From Nocardioides litoris (GTDB taxonomy: Bacteria; Actinomycetota; Actinomycetes; Propionibacteriales; Nocardioidaceae): a stretch of DNA of 64,000 nt. Position 1 is the stretch's first letter; each line of letters starts with the position of its first letter. The stretch covers positions 310,001 through 374,000 of the forward strand of contig NZ_VDMR01000004.1 of assembly GCF_006346315.1 (NCBI RefSeq), read 5' to 3'. The translations under genes and the position numbers were made by a program. Of the stretch, positions 26,766 to 35,766 are shown one piece after another. A model generated the notes under the pieces. The model worked only from the letters and a program-made list of their open reading frames with translations, was not told where the DNA came from and did not search any database.

Positions 26766-27848
26766 ATGAGCGCGCAGCGGTTCACCGGGGTCGTCCTGCC
26801 GGGCGAGGAGACCCGTGACCTGTACGTCGTCGACGGCCGCGTCACCTACGAGCCGCAGGCCGGGGCGGAGACGGTGGCGAGCGGCTGGGTCCTGCCGGGC
26901 CTGGTGGACGCCCACAACCACCTCGGCATGGACGACGGGGGAGCGGTCGACGAGGAGGAGACCGAGCGGCAGGCCGTGGCCGACCGCGACACCGGGGTGC
27001 TGCTGCTGCGCGACTGCGGCTCGCCCGCCGACACCCGCTGGGTGCAGGAGCGCGACGACCTGCCGCGCCTGGTCCGGGCCGGGCGGCACGTGGCCCGCAC
27101 CCGCCGCTACATCCGGCACTACGCGCACGAGGTCGAGCCCGACGACCTCGCCGGCACGGTGGCCGAGCAGGCCCGGGCCGGCGACGGGTGGGTCAAGCTC
27201 GTGGGCGACTGGATCTCCCGCGACGACGGCGACCTCGCGCCGTCGTTCCCGGCCGAGGCGTTCGCCGCGGCCATCGACGCGGCCCACGCCGAGGGCGCGA
27301 AGGTGACCGCCCACTGCTTCGGGGTCGACGTGCTCGACGGGCTCCTCGGTGCGGGCATCGACTGCATCGAGCACGGCACGGGCCTGCAGGAGCGCCACCT
27401 CGACCTGATGGCCGCGCGCGGCGTCGCGCTGGTGCCGACGGTGCTGCAGACCGACAAGTTCCCCGGCTTCGCCGACGCCGGCCGGGACAAGTTCCCGGCG
27501 TACGCCGAGACGATGACCGAGCTGCACGCCCGGCGGCGGGCGACCCTGCTGGCCGCGCACGAGGCGGGTGTCGCGCTGTATGTCGGCTCCGACGGCGGCG
27601 GCACCGGCCGGCACGGCTACCTGGCCGAGGAGGTCGCGGCCATGGTGGCGACGGGGCTGCCCGCGGCCGACGTGGTCGCGGCGGCGTCGTGGCGCGGACG
27701 GGGGTGGCTCGGGTTCGAGCCGCTGCTGGGCGAGGGCGCCCCGGCCGACTTCGTGGTGCTCGACGCCGACCCGCGGGTCGACCTCGACACCCTGGCCCGG
27801 CCCGCGTGCGTCGTGCTGCGGGGCGCGGTGGTGGCGACCCGCGTCTGA
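26766..27848 (+). CDS. Amidohydrolase family protein, imidazolonepropionase/prolidase-like
   Basis: The 360-residue protein is a metal-dependent hydrolase with a TIM barrel. It has the metal-binding pair in LVDAHNHLG, a Lys in WVKLVGDW that could be carboxylated, His in KVTAHCFG and in IDCIEHGTG, and the final Asp region in YVGSDGGGTGRHG. The C-terminal strand returns to the N-terminal beta sandwich (APADFVVLDADP). Substrates in this superfamily are cyclic amides or dipeptides; none can be chosen here. The ATG is the first codon after a TAGGGT box, so the message is probably leaderless. Confidence 0.85.
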   Translation: MSAQRFTGVVLPGEETRDLYVVDGRVTYEPQAGAETVASGWVLPGLVDAHNHLGMDDGGAVDEEETERQAVADRDTGVLLLRDCGSPADTRWVQERDDLPRLVRAGRHVARTRRYIRHYAHEVEPDDLAGTVAEQARAGDGWVKLVGDWISRDDGDLAPSFPAEAFAAAIDAAHAEGAKVTAHCFGVDVLDGLLGAGIDCIEHGTGLQERHLDLMAARGVALVPTVLQTDKFPGFADAGRDKFPAYAETMTELHARRRATLLAAHEAGVALYVGSDGGGTGRHGYLAEEVAAMVATGLPAADVVAAASWRGRGWLGFEPLLGEGAPADFVVLDADPRVDLDTLARPACVVLRGAVVATRV

Positions 27849-27854
27849 GGCGGT

Positions 27855-28406
27855 CTAGGGGCGTGCGGGCCGGGTCAGCCAGAGGACCCCGGTGACGACG
27901 AGGACCACGAGGCCGGCCAGGCCGAGGACGGTCGAGCCGCCGATGGCCAGGACGAGGCCTGCGGCGATGCGGTCGCCCGACGGGACCTCGCCGATCCGCA
28001 CCCGGGCGTCCGTGCCGTTGCCCGAGGCGGTGCAGTCGAGCACGACGTCGCCGGCGCCGGTGTCGAAGCGCTCCCGGGCCGTCCACTCGTTGACGGTGGT
28101 GGTGCTCGAGACCGGGCGCAGCTCGACGGTGGCGCCGTCGGCGTCGGTCGCCGTGCAGGAGACCTGCCGGCCGTCCTCGGTGAACAGCGCACGCTCCTCG
28201 CCCGGAGGCACCTCGACCATCACCGGTCCCTGGCCGACGGTCACCACGGCGTCCTCCTGGGCCAGCGGAGCGAGGGCGAGGAACAGTCCCCCGGCCAGGG
28301 ACGCCGCCGCCAGGACCAGCAGGAGGACGCCGACGCCGAACCACCGGGCGCGGGGTCGGGGCTTGCCGGCGGGCGGCTGGGGCGGGGCGGCGTACGGCGG
28401 GGTCAT
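27855..28406 (-). CDS. Membrane protein with two transmembrane segments, downstream of VanW-family gene
   Basis: This 183-residue protein has a Pro-rich cytosolic N-terminus, a membrane segment at about 25-48, an extracytosolic beta-rich region (about 50-140; QVSCTATDADGATVELRPVS) and a second membrane segment at about 143-175. I recognise no named family, but the layout is common in actinobacteria, with a Sec-independent domain held between two helices. Its ATG at 28406 overlaps the VanW gene's stop by four bases (ATGA), so both are made together. Confidence 0.65.
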   Translation of the reverse strand: MTPPYAAPPQPPAGKPRPRARWFGVGVLLLVLAAASLAGGLFLALAPLAQEDAVVTVGQGPVMVEVPPGEERALFTEDGRQVSCTATDADGATVELRPVSSTTTVNEWTARERFDTGAGDVVLDCTASGNGTDARVRIGEVPSGDRIAAGLVLAIGGSTVLGLAGLVVLVVTGVLWLTRPARP

Positions 28407-29320
28407 GCCCTCCGGGGTGCCCGCTCGGTGGCGGGCCGAACCAGCGCCTCGTCGGGCACGTACGTCACGAGCGCGTGGTTGCGCTTGACCAGCTCCTCGC
28501 CGACGGTGCGGCCGGTGCGCTTGTCGATGACGGTGCGCCAGATCTCGTTGTGCCGGTAGACCTGCCGCTCCGCGCCAGCGCCGTACGCCGTGAACCCCTC
28601 GGCCCGGGCCTCGACCCGGTAGGAGCGGTCGACCGGCCGGTCGGCGCGCAGCTCGCCGCGCAGGTGCCGCTCGCCCACCCAGGTGCGGAGCTGGAAGGTG
28701 GTGTCGGTGTCGTTGCGGACGACCAGGTCGACGTAGTTGTAGACGATCGAGCAGCCGACGCCCCACGGCAGCACCCGCCCCTTGTCGGGGAACGGGTCGA
28801 AGGAGTGCTCGCTGCGCTCGACGACGGTGAGCGGGGAGTGGAGCACCATCCAGTGCACCAGGTTGGCCAGCTGGCAGATGCCGCCGCCGACGCCCGGCGC
28901 GGCCCGGCCGTTGGAGAGCCGCATGCCGGCGACGTACCCCTTGCGGGCGGTGCAGCTGCCGACGACCTTGTTGAACGAGAACGTCTCGCCCGGTCGCAGC
29001 ACGATCCCGTCGGTGCGGGCGGAGGCGAGGCGCAGGTTGGTGACCTTGCCGTGCTGCAGCGCCATCTCGTCCTCCGACAGCTCGCGCACCAGCAGCGACC
29101 CGTGCTGCTTGACCCGCACCGGGAGGTCGGTGGTCTCCCGGCTGGTCGCCCAGGTGACGTCGGAGCGCAGCCACTGCACCTGGCGGCGGGCCTGGTGGGC
29201 GCGCACCGCCCACGGGTAGAGCCACGGGTGGCGCTGGGAGAGCCGCGGCGTGGGTGGCGGAGGCGGTGCGGGTGGCGCCGCGACGATCGCGCCGTCGAGG
29301 AGCTGGTCGGTGGTGGTCAT
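28403..29320 (-). CDS. VanW family protein
   Basis: The 305-residue protein carries the VanW-like core: LRPGETFSFNKVVGSCTARKGY, GGGICQLANLVHWMVLHSPL and ERSEHSFDPFPDKGRVLPWG. The Pro-rich N-terminus has no signal peptide, so it is probably cytosolic. VanW proteins were named for a vancomycin gene cluster, but their activity is unknown; a link to the cell wall is likely. The ATG at 29320 fits the start of the conserved region, although no strong ribosome binding site is visible. Confidence 0.85.
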   Translation of the reverse strand: MTTTDQLLDGAIVAAPPAPPPPPTPRLSQRHPWLYPWAVRAHQARRQVQWLRSDVTWATSRETTDLPVRVKQHGSLLVRELSEDEMALQHGKVTNLRLASARTDGIVLRPGETFSFNKVVGSCTARKGYVAGMRLSNGRAAPGVGGGICQLANLVHWMVLHSPLTVVERSEHSFDPFPDKGRVLPWGVGCSIVYNYVDLVVRNDTDTTFQLRTWVGERHLRGELRADRPVDRSYRVEARAEGFTAYGAGAERQVYRHNEIWRTVIDKRTGRTVGEELVKRNHALVTYVPDEALVRPATERAPRRA

Positions 29321-29372
29321 GCCCGTACGACGCAGCGGGGACCGCAGGTTGTTGCGGTCGAGGACGAAGAAT

Positions 29373-29393
29373 CCGCTGAGGACGCCTCAGCGG
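29373..29393 (-). terminator. Terminator hairpin overlapping the sulfatase stop codon
   Basis: A 9-bp perfect stem (29373-29381 with 29385-29393) closes a 3-base loop. The sulfatase stop codon lies inside it, and on the minus strand it is followed by ATTCTTCG. This is a fair intrinsic terminator for the sulfatase. Confidence 0.6.
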
Positions 29394-31510
29394 GCCCGGC
29401 GGCGCCCTCGCGCGGCGCCGGTGGTGAGCGGCCCGAGCTCGAGCGTGGTGCCCTGGACCCGCGCGCCGGCCGTCCACCGGGTGCGCCCGCGCAGCGCCCG
29501 GTCGCGCAGGTCGAACGCACCCGCGGTGTCGAGCTGGAAGAGGAACTCCCAGCCGGCGCCGCGCGCCTGGTCGGCGTACGCCGCCACCTGGGCGCCGCGC
29601 AGGCAGAACGCCAGGCGCGACCCGGGGGCGGAGAGGTCGGTGGTGCCGTCGAGCGTGGTCAGCGGCTCGGCGCCGCCGTCGAGGAGGGTGCCGTCGACGC
29701 GCAGGTCCCAGCCGACACGCTGCAGGTCGTGGCGGTAGCGGACGAGCAGGTAGGTGGCGGCGTCGACGGCCAGGCCGACGAACGCCGTCTCCTGGGTACC
29801 AATGCCGCTGAACCCGCCGAGCTCGAGCACCGCGGCGGCCCGGTCGGAGGCCGGGGCGGTGCGCGAGCGCAGCAGGGCGTGGGCGACCTTGCCCGCGCTG
29901 ACCCGGACCCGGTCGCCGGCGACCCGCGTGGTGGCGGTCGCGCCGTTGGTGCCGGGCACCGCGAGCACGTCGGCGGTCGACCAGTCGACGGTCGTCGCCG
30001 CGCCGGGGTACGCCGACCGCGACGGTGCGGGCGGCAGCACCTCGACCTCGCGCAGGTGGGCGTCGAGCAGCCGGCCCAGGCGCCGGGCGTCGCCGCGACG
30101 GGTGCGGGCGAGATCGGTGGTCTCGGCCTCGTCGGCGGCGAGGTCGTAGAGCTCGTCGGTCCCGTCACGCAGCGACCGCACGAGCTTGAGGTCGCCCGCC
30201 CGCACCGCGGCGTGGGGGTGGGTCTGGCCGATGTGGTGGGGGTAGACCCAGTACAGCGCCTCGCGGTCCTCGACGGTGCCCGGGCGCTCGGCCACGAGCG
30301 GGGCGAGGCTGATGCCGTCGAGGGCCCGGCGACGGCCGTGCGGCTGCCGTCCGCCGGCGAGCTCGATCGCGGTCGGCAGGAGGTCGACGGTGCTGACCGG
30401 GGTGTCGACGGTGCGGGCCTCGCGCTGCGGGCCGCCGGCCCACGCCGCCACCATCGGCACCCGGATCCCGCCCTCGTGGAGCACGCCCTTGCCGCCGCGC
30501 AGCGGCAGGTTGGCCGCCCGGTCGGGACCGCCGTTGTCCGAGACGACCACGACGAGCGTCCGGTCGGCGACGCGGTGCTCGCGCAGGGCCGCCACGACGG
30601 TGCCGACCTGGGCGTCGACGTCCTCGAGCATCGCGGCCAGCGCCGGCACCTGGCCGGGCTTCCCGGCACCGGGCTTCGCGCGGTACTTCGCGAGCAGCCC
30701 CGGCTTCGGGTCGAGCGTGGAGTGCACGGCGTAGTTGGACAGGTGCAGGAAGAACGGCTCGTCGGCGTGGTCGGCCACGAAGTCCGCCGCCTCGCGGGCC
30801 AGCCGGTCGGTGAGGTGCTCGCCGGGCTCGGCGTCGGCACCGGGCAGGAAGAAGTACGGCGCCACGTAGTCGCCGCCCGCGATGTAGCGCTCCTCGCTCA
30901 GCCGGACGTCGTCGAAGCCGTGGGCGAGGGGGTTGCCGGGCCGGTCGGCGTACGGGCCGCTGTAGGTCTCGCTGAGGTGCCACTTGCCGATGAGGCCGGT
31001 CGTGTAGCCCCGGGGTCGCAGGAAGTCGGGCACGGTCGGGATGCGCGGGGACAGGAATCGGTTGCTGACCGCGTCCTCGGGCCGCAGGAAGTCGGTGACG
31101 CCGGTGCGGGCGGGGTAGCGGCCGGTGACCAGGGCGGCGCGCGTGGGCGAGCAGAGCGGCGCGGCGGCGTACGCCTGGGTGAAGCGGACGCCGCGGCTCG
31201 CGAGGGTGTCGATGTGGGGCGTCTCGTTGAACGTGTTGCCGTAGCAGCCGAGGTCGTCCCAGCCGAGGTCGTCGATCGAGACCACGACGACGTTGCAGCG
31301 CGCCGCGGGGTAGACCGGGCGGGCCGACGGGCCGGCGGCAGGGGCCGGGGCGCCGGGCGCCGGTGGCCGTCCGGCCGGGGCGGGTGCCGGGCGATCGACG
31401 GCGCGGGCGCCCGCGGTCAGGACCGGGGTGGCGGCGGCGGCGGCGCCGCCACCGGCCAGGCCGAGCAGGACCGAGCGGCGGCCGGGGAGGGAGGAGGGGG
31501 CAGTGGTCAT
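29387..31510 (-). CDS. Exported sulfatase (type I, formylglycine-dependent) with extra C-terminal domain
   Basis: The 707-residue protein starts with a probable Tat signal (GRRSVLLGLAGGG). The sulfatase core has VVVVSIDDLGWDDLGCYG, the C-x-P-x-R motif in PLCSPTRAALVTGRYPARTG whose Cys becomes formylglycine, GLIGKWHLSE and VVVSDNGGPDR. After about residue 500 a beta-rich domain of roughly 200 residues follows, resembling a carbohydrate-binding fold. Substrate could be a sulfated glycan; the sulfotransferase-like gene at 11376 is a suggestive counterpart in the same window. The start at 31510 has GGAAGG upstream. Confidence 0.88.
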   Translation of the reverse strand: MTTAPSSLPGRRSVLLGLAGGGAAAAATPVLTAGARAVDRPAPAPAGRPPAPGAPAPAAGPSARPVYPAARCNVVVVSIDDLGWDDLGCYGNTFNETPHIDTLASRGVRFTQAYAAAPLCSPTRAALVTGRYPARTGVTDFLRPEDAVSNRFLSPRIPTVPDFLRPRGYTTGLIGKWHLSETYSGPYADRPGNPLAHGFDDVRLSEERYIAGGDYVAPYFFLPGADAEPGEHLTDRLAREAADFVADHADEPFFLHLSNYAVHSTLDPKPGLLAKYRAKPGAGKPGQVPALAAMLEDVDAQVGTVVAALREHRVADRTLVVVVSDNGGPDRAANLPLRGGKGVLHEGGIRVPMVAAWAGGPQREARTVDTPVSTVDLLPTAIELAGGRQPHGRRRALDGISLAPLVAERPGTVEDREALYWVYPHHIGQTHPHAAVRAGDLKLVRSLRDGTDELYDLAADEAETTDLARTRRGDARRLGRLLDAHLREVEVLPPAPSRSAYPGAATTVDWSTADVLAVPGTNGATATTRVAGDRVRVSAGKVAHALLRSRTAPASDRAAAVLELGGFSGIGTQETAFVGLAVDAATYLLVRYRHDLQRVGWDLRVDGTLLDGGAEPLTTLDGTTDLSAPGSRLAFCLRGAQVAAYADQARGAGWEFLFQLDTAGAFDLRDRALRGRTRWTAGARVQGTTLELGPLTTGAARGRRRAR

Positions 31511-31735
31511 CGTGGAGCCTTCCGAGAGAACAATCTCGACCAACTTACATAGGTTTGCGCACCGGCCGTGGATTGGGTGGCCCCCGGTGGGTCTGGCAGA
31601 CTTCCCGGCTGAGTCCCGTGCGTCCGGACCCTCTCTCCAGACGCGGCAGGGCCCCCGAAGGTTGCCGACCTCGTGTTCCCCACCAGGTCGCGCGCCCTCA
31701 CCGACACACGAAACTTCCGAGGAGACACCACAACC

Positions 31736-32254
31736 GTGGCCGTCAAGATCCGTTTGAAGCGCCTGGGCAAGGTCCGGGTGCCGCAGTACCGCATCGTCGT
31801 CGTCGACTCCCGCAAGAAGCGCGACGGCAAGGTGATCGAGGAGATCGGGCTCTACCGCCCCAAGGAGGAGCCGAGCTTCATCAGCGTCGTCTCCGACCGC
31901 GCGCAGTACTGGCTGGGCGTCGGCGCCCAGCCCAGCGAGGCCGTCGAGAAGCTCCTCAAGATCACCGGCGACTGGCAGACCCACCGCGGCATCAAGGGCG
32001 CCGACGGCACCCTGAGGACCGCGGCGCCCAAGCCGTCGAAGCAGGACATCTTCAACGAGGCGCTCAAGGAGGCCGGCGGCGGTTCGTCCGAGGCCGTCAC
32101 CAAGAAGGCCGCCTCCAAGAAGGCCGAGAAGAAGGCCGAGGCCCCGACCGCGGCTGCCGACCCGGCTCCTGCCGGCGAGACCCCGGCCGAGGCGACCGAG
32201 TCGGCCGAGACCGCCGAGACCGCTGCGGCCGACGCCGACAAGCCGAGCGCCTGA
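31736..32254 (+). CDS. rpsP: 30S ribosomal protein S16
   Basis: The 172-residue protein has the S16 core in its first 80 residues ([42 protein letters not shown]), binding 16S rRNA in the small subunit. A long tail of Ala, Glu and Lys follows, which actinobacterial S16 proteins often have and which is probably disordered. The GTG at 31736 is chosen because the core starts there; GGAG lies at 31721-31724. Its stop overlaps the next ATG by one base (TGATG). A 225-base divergent spacer separates it from the sulfatase gene and must hold both promoters. Confidence 0.95.
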   Translation: MAVKIRLKRLGKVRVPQYRIVVVDSRKKRDGKVIEEIGLYRPKEEPSFISVVSDRAQYWLGVGAQPSEAVEKLLKITGDWQTHRGIKGADGTLRTAAPKPSKQDIFNEALKEAGGGSSEAVTKKAASKKAEKKAEAPTAAADPAPAGETPAEATESAETAETAAADADKPSA

Positions 32255-32496
32255 TGCTCGCCGACGCGCTCGAGCACCTCGTCCGGGGGGTCGTCGACCA
32301 CCCCGACGACGTCTCCGTGCGTGACAAGCGGCTGCGTCAGGGCTCGATCCTCGAGGTCCGGGTGCACCCCGACGACCTCGGCAAGGTGATCGGTCGGGGC
32401 GGGCGCACCGCGTCGGCGTTCCGCACCGTCATCTCGGCCCTCGCCGGCCGGGGCGGCGCCCGCATCGACTTCGTCGACGTCGACCGCCGCCGGTAG
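32254..32496 (+). CDS. khpA: KhpA, single-KH RNA-binding protein
   Basis: This 80-residue protein has one KH domain with the GxxG loop in KVIGRGGRTASAFRTVISA, preceded by ILEVRVHPDDLG. It binds RNA, normally together with KhpB, and affects cell division and translation in other bacteria. The gene is always found between rpsP and rimM in this group. The start overlaps the rpsP stop by one base. A perfect palindrome follows the stop at 32507. Confidence 0.9.
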   Translation: MLADALEHLVRGVVDHPDDVSVRDKRLRQGSILEVRVHPDDLGKVIGRGGRTASAFRTVISALAGRGGARIDFVDVDRRR

Positions 32497-32506
32497 ACCG
32501 CACCAC

Positions 32507-32544
32507 CACGCTGACCCGTCGTAGATCTACGACGGGTCAGCGTG
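32507..32544. repeat. Perfect 38-bp palindrome, copy 1 of a repeated family
   Basis: Bases 32507-32525 are the exact reverse complement of 32526-32544, with AGATCT at the centre and CGCTGACCCGTCGT as the inner part of the arm. The same arm occurs at 58750-58783 with a different centre. The element lies 11 bases after khpA and 20 bases before rimM and is followed by GATTTTC on the plus strand, which fits an attenuator or partial terminator within the operon. Confidence 0.8.
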
Positions 32545-32564
32545 ATTTTCGGACAGGGAGTGAC

Positions 32565-33104
32565 GTGGAAGAGCTCGAGGTCGTGGTCGGCCGCATCGGC
32601 AAGCCGCACGGCATCCGCGGCGAGGTCACCGTCGACGTGCGCAGCGACGAGCCCGACCGCCGGTACGCCGACGGGGCGGTGCTCCGCGCCGAGGCGCCCC
32701 GCGGGTCGGCGTTCGCGCACCGCGCGCTGACCGTCGACCGCACGCGGTGGCACCAGCAGACCCTGCTCGTGACCTTCGCCGAGCTGACCGACCGCACCGC
32801 CGCCGAGGGCGCCCGGGGCGTCGTCCTGCACGCGATGGTCGCCGCCGACGAGACGCCGGAGGACCCCGAGGAGTTCTACGACCACCAGCTGGTCGGCCTG
32901 ACCGTCCACGACGTCGACGGCACCCTCCTCGGCGAGGTCACCGGCCTGGTCCACGGCGCCCAGGACCTCCTGCAGGTGCGCTCGGTCGACGGCCGCGACA
33001 CCCTCGTGCCGTTCGTCGCGGCGCTGGTGCCCGAGGTCGACGTGGCCGGCGGCCGGGTGGTCGTCGCCGACCGGCCGGGGCTCGTCACCCCGCTGCCCGA
33101 CTGA
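32565..33104 (+). CDS. rimM: RimM, 16S rRNA processing / ribosome maturation factor
   Basis: The 179-residue protein assists maturation of the 30S head and binds S19. It has the N-terminal beta barrel ([19 protein letters not shown]) and a C-terminal PRC barrel ([35 protein letters not shown]). The GTG start has AGGGAG at 32555-32560. The order rpsP-khpA-rimM-trmD is standard. A palindrome between khpA and rimM may adjust the relative amounts of the two halves of the operon. Confidence 0.94.
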   Translation: MEELEVVVGRIGKPHGIRGEVTVDVRSDEPDRRYADGAVLRAEAPRGSAFAHRALTVDRTRWHQQTLLVTFAELTDRTAAEGARGVVLHAMVAADETPEDPEEFYDHQLVGLTVHDVDGTLLGEVTGLVHGAQDLLQVRSVDGRDTLVPFVAALVPEVDVAGGRVVVADRPGLVTPLPD

Positions 33105-33123
33105 GGCGGCCGAGGACCACGCC

Positions 33124-34278
33124 GTGCGCCTCGACTACGTCACGATCTTCCCCGACTTCTTCGCCCCGCTGGAGCTCTCGCTCGCGGGCAAGGCCGTCGA
33201 GGCCGGCCTCATCACCGTGGGCGTCCACGACCTCCGCTCCTGGACCACCGACCGCCACCGCACCGTCGACGACACGCCGTACGGCGGCGGCGCGGGCATG
33301 GTGATGAAGCCCGAGCCGTGGGGCCAGGCGCTCGACGTCCTCCTCCCCGACGGCGGCACGCTCGTCGTGCCGACCCCGTCGGGACGGCCGCTGACCCAGG
33401 CCCAGGCCCGCGACCTCGCGACCCGCGAGCACCTCGTCTTCGCCTGCGGCCGCTACGAGGGCATCGACCAACGGGTCCTCGACCACGCCGCGACCCGGGC
33501 CGAGGTGGTCGAGCTGAGCCTCGGCGACTACGTGCTCAACGGGGGAGAGGTCGCCTCGCTGGCGGTGACCGAGGCGGTCGTGCGGCTGCTCCCGGGCTTC
33601 ATGGGCAATGCCGCCTCGCTGGTGGAGGAGTCCCACGAGGACGGGCTGCTGGAGTACCCCGTCTACACCAAGCCCGCCTCCTGGCGCGGCCACGACGTCC
33701 CGCCGGTGCTGCTCTCCGGCGACCACGCCCGGATCGCCGCCTGGCGTCGCGACCAGGCCGTGCGCCGCACCGCGGCCCGCCGCCCCGACCTGCTGCACGC
33801 CAGCGCGGTGGCGGGCGAGTGGGAGGTCGTCCGGGCGACCCGTGCCGACGCCGCGGAGGTGCTGACCCTCCAGCTGGCGTGCTGGGTGCGCGAGGCGCTG
33901 GTCAACGGCGACCTGACCATCCCCCCGCTGCACGAGGACCTCGACGACGTGCTCGCCTCGATCGCGACCTGGGACACCTACGTGGTGCGCGTCGCCGGCC
34001 GGCTCGTGGGCTCGGTCCGGGGTCGGCTCGACGGGTCCGAGTGGGACATCGGCCGGCTGATGGTGGCTCCCGACCAGCGCGGTCGGGGACTGGGCCGGGC
34101 CCTGCTCGAGCACGCGCAGGCGGTCGCCCCGGCCGAGGCGTCGGCGTACCGGCTGCTGACCGGCAAGCACAGCGTCGACAACCTCCGCATGTACAAGAAG
34201 GCGGGCTTCCGGGTGCGGGAGGTGCTCGACGGCCCGTCGGGTCCCGTGGTGCTCGTCAAGCGGATTCGCCGGGCCTGA
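33124..34278 (+). CDS. trmD: TrmD, tRNA (guanine-N1)-methyltransferase, fused to a GNAT acetyltransferase domain
   Basis: The 384-residue protein has a complete TrmD of about 230 residues: [35 protein letters not shown] and [12 protein letters not shown], which form the knotted SAM site used to make m1G37 in tRNA. From about residue 235 a GNAT domain follows ([49 protein letters not shown]), with the acetyl-CoA-binding loop intact. Ordinary TrmD is about 240-250 residues, so this is a true fusion. The acetylation substrate is unknown. GTG start, 19 bases after rimM. Confidence 0.95.
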   Translation: MRLDYVTIFPDFFAPLELSLAGKAVEAGLITVGVHDLRSWTTDRHRTVDDTPYGGGAGMVMKPEPWGQALDVLLPDGGTLVVPTPSGRPLTQAQARDLATREHLVFACGRYEGIDQRVLDHAATRAEVVELSLGDYVLNGGEVASLAVTEAVVRLLPGFMGNAASLVEESHEDGLLEYPVYTKPASWRGHDVPPVLLSGDHARIAAWRRDQAVRRTAARRPDLLHASAVAGEWEVVRATRADAAEVLTLQLACWVREALVNGDLTIPPLHEDLDDVLASIATWDTYVVRVAGRLVGSVRGRLDGSEWDIGRLMVAPDQRGRGLGRALLEHAQAVAPAEASAYRLLTGKHSVDNLRMYKKAGFRVREVLDGPSGPVVLVKRIRRA

Positions 34279-34282
34279 ACCG

Positions 34283-34470
34283 CCTGTGGCAAACTCGACC
34301 ACCGGTCACGACCGGCCGAAGGTCCGCTCCGGCGCCTGTCTTCTCAGGTGGTCCGGGGGGATTGCGTCGAGCGCCTGCCACAGGGGACGCCTCACGCCGC
34401 CGGCCACCACGGTCCTGGCCTGCAGCACCCACACGTGAACACCCTTCCGTTCCGCGGCTGACCTGTGGCA
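34283..34470 (+). promoter_or_regulatory. rplS leader with three complementary 9-mers
   Basis: CCTGTGGCA occurs at 34283-34291 and again at 34462-34470, and its reverse complement TGCCACAGG lies between them at 34376-34384. The middle element can pair with either outer one but not both. The last copy lies only six bases before the ribosome binding site of rplS. This is a possible autoregulatory leader. A CAAACT box (34290-34295) could be a -10, in which case the first copy would be present only in readthrough RNA. Confidence 0.35.
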
Positions 34471-34486
34471 CCCGCGAGGAGAACCC

Positions 34487-34837
34487 ATGAACAACCTCAT
34501 CGCCGAGCTGGGCGCCGCCCAGAAGCGTGACGACGTCCCCGCCTTCCGCGCGGGCGACACCATCAAGGTCCACGTCAAGGTCGTCGAGGGCAACCGCTCC
34601 CGCGTCCAGGTCTTCCAGGGCGTGGTGATCCGCATCCACGGCTCCGGCATCGGCCGCACCTTCACCGTCCGCAAGGTCTCCTTCGGTGTCGGTGTCGAGC
34701 GCACCTTCCCGCTCAACAGCCCGATCTTCGAGGAGATCGAGGTCGTGACCCGCGGCGACGTGCGCCGCGCCAAGCTGTACTACCTGCGCAACCTGCGCGG
34801 CAAGGCCGCCAAGATCAAGGAGCGCCGCGAGGCGTGA
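34487..34837 (+). CDS. rplS: 50S ribosomal protein L19
   Basis: The 116-residue protein is a normal-length L19, located at the 30S-50S interface. It has the conserved [42 protein letters not shown] and [20 protein letters not shown] start with GAGGAG at 34476-34481. A 208-base spacer separates it from trmD, so it may have its own promoter or leader control. Confidence 0.97.
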   Translation: MNNLIAELGAAQKRDDVPAFRAGDTIKVHVKVVEGNRSRVQVFQGVVIRIHGSGIGRTFTVRKVSFGVGVERTFPLNSPIFEEIEVVTRGDVRRAKLYYLRNLRGKAAKIKERREA

Positions 34838-34871
34838 GTCGCGTCTCCACGCGATTCGCCTCCGCGGTTCC

Positions 34872-34877
34872 TACACT
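34872..34877 (+). promoter_or_regulatory. -10 box of a probably leaderless lepB transcript
   Basis: TACACT lies six bases before the GTG at 34884, with no ribosome binding site between. This supports GTG 34884 as the lepB start. Confidence 0.55.
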
Positions 34878-34883
34878 CTGCGC

Positions 34884-35744
34884 GTGAGCAGCGACGACGA
34901 GCGTCCCGGGCCTGCCCGGGGACGCGGATCCGTGTCGACCGGCGCCGACGAGGCGCCGGTCGACGAGACCTCTCCCGACGCGGCCGTCCGAGCCGACGGC
35001 GAGCCCGAGGGCGGGGCGAGCGCCGACGCCGAGGGGACCCGGGAGAAGAAGCGGCTGCCCGTGTGGCAGGAGCTCGGCCTGCTGGTCGCCCTCGCCGTGG
35101 TGCTCGCCATCGTGGTCAAGGCGCTGTTCCTGCAGGCGTTCTACATCCCGTCGGCCTCGATGGAGCCGGGGCTGGTGGAGAACGACCGGATCCTGGTCCA
35201 GAAGGTCTCCTACTGGTTCGGCGGCGAGCCCGAGCGCGGCGACATCGTGGTCTTCGAGGACCCGGGCGGCTGGCTCGGCAACACCGAGGACGACGACCCC
35301 GGTCCGCTGCAGGACCTGCTGTCGACCGTCGGCCTCTACCCCGAGGGCGGCCACCTGGTGAAGCGCGTGGTCGGCGTCCCGGGCGACGTCATCACCTGCT
35401 GCGACGACCAGGGCCGCATCATGGTCAACGGCGTCCCGCTCGACGAGGACTCCTACATCGCCCCGCGCCCCGAGGACGTCGAGTGCAACGGACCGATGGT
35501 GCCGTGCGACTGGACCGCGGGCCCGGTGCCCGACGGCGAGGTCTTCGTCATGGGCGACAACCGTTCCGACTCCGCCGACTCCACGGTGCACCTGTGCCTG
35601 CCCGACGAGGTCGACTGCACCCGCGACCCCTTCGTCGACGACGACCTCATCGTCGGCAAGGTCTTCGCCGTCGCCTGGCCGCTGGGCCACGCCGGCTTCG
35701 TGGGTCGGCCCGACGAGCTGGCCGACGTACCGTCGGAGAAGTGA
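34884..35744 (+). CDS. lepB: Signal peptidase I
   Basis: The 286-residue protein cleaves Sec and Tat signal peptides on the outer face of the membrane. It has a long acidic N-terminal tail (about 1-58), one membrane segment (about 66-88), the catalytic Ser in YIPSASMEPGL, the catalytic Lys in HLVKRVVGVPGD and the closing box FVMGDNRSDSADS. The cluster of Cys at VITCCDDQG and Cys in VPCDW and CLPDEVDC may form disulfides. The start is fixed by the TACACT box just upstream. The next gene starts 22 bases downstream. Confidence 0.95.
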   Translation: MSSDDERPGPARGRGSVSTGADEAPVDETSPDAAVRADGEPEGGASADAEGTREKKRLPVWQELGLLVALAVVLAIVVKALFLQAFYIPSASMEPGLVENDRILVQKVSYWFGGEPERGDIVVFEDPGGWLGNTEDDDPGPLQDLLSTVGLYPEGGHLVKRVVGVPGDVITCCDDQGRIMVNGVPLDEDSYIAPRPEDVECNGPMVPCDWTAGPVPDGEVFVMGDNRSDSADSTVHLCLPDEVDCTRDPFVDDDLIVGKVFAVAWPLGHAGFVGRPDELADVPSEK

Positions 35745-35766
35745 CCGTCGAGCCCGCCTCGCCCCG

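Noticed and set aside
28475..31552. 1025-codon plus-strand frame opposite the VanW and sulfatase genes
   Set aside because: The VanW and sulfatase proteins carry unmistakable motifs; this frame is Val/Gly/Asp/Arg-rich filler.
31511..31735. Metal-regulator box in the sulfatase-rpsP spacer (CTTACATAGGTTTG)
   Set aside because: The half-site does not form a convincing inverted repeat of a known regulator.
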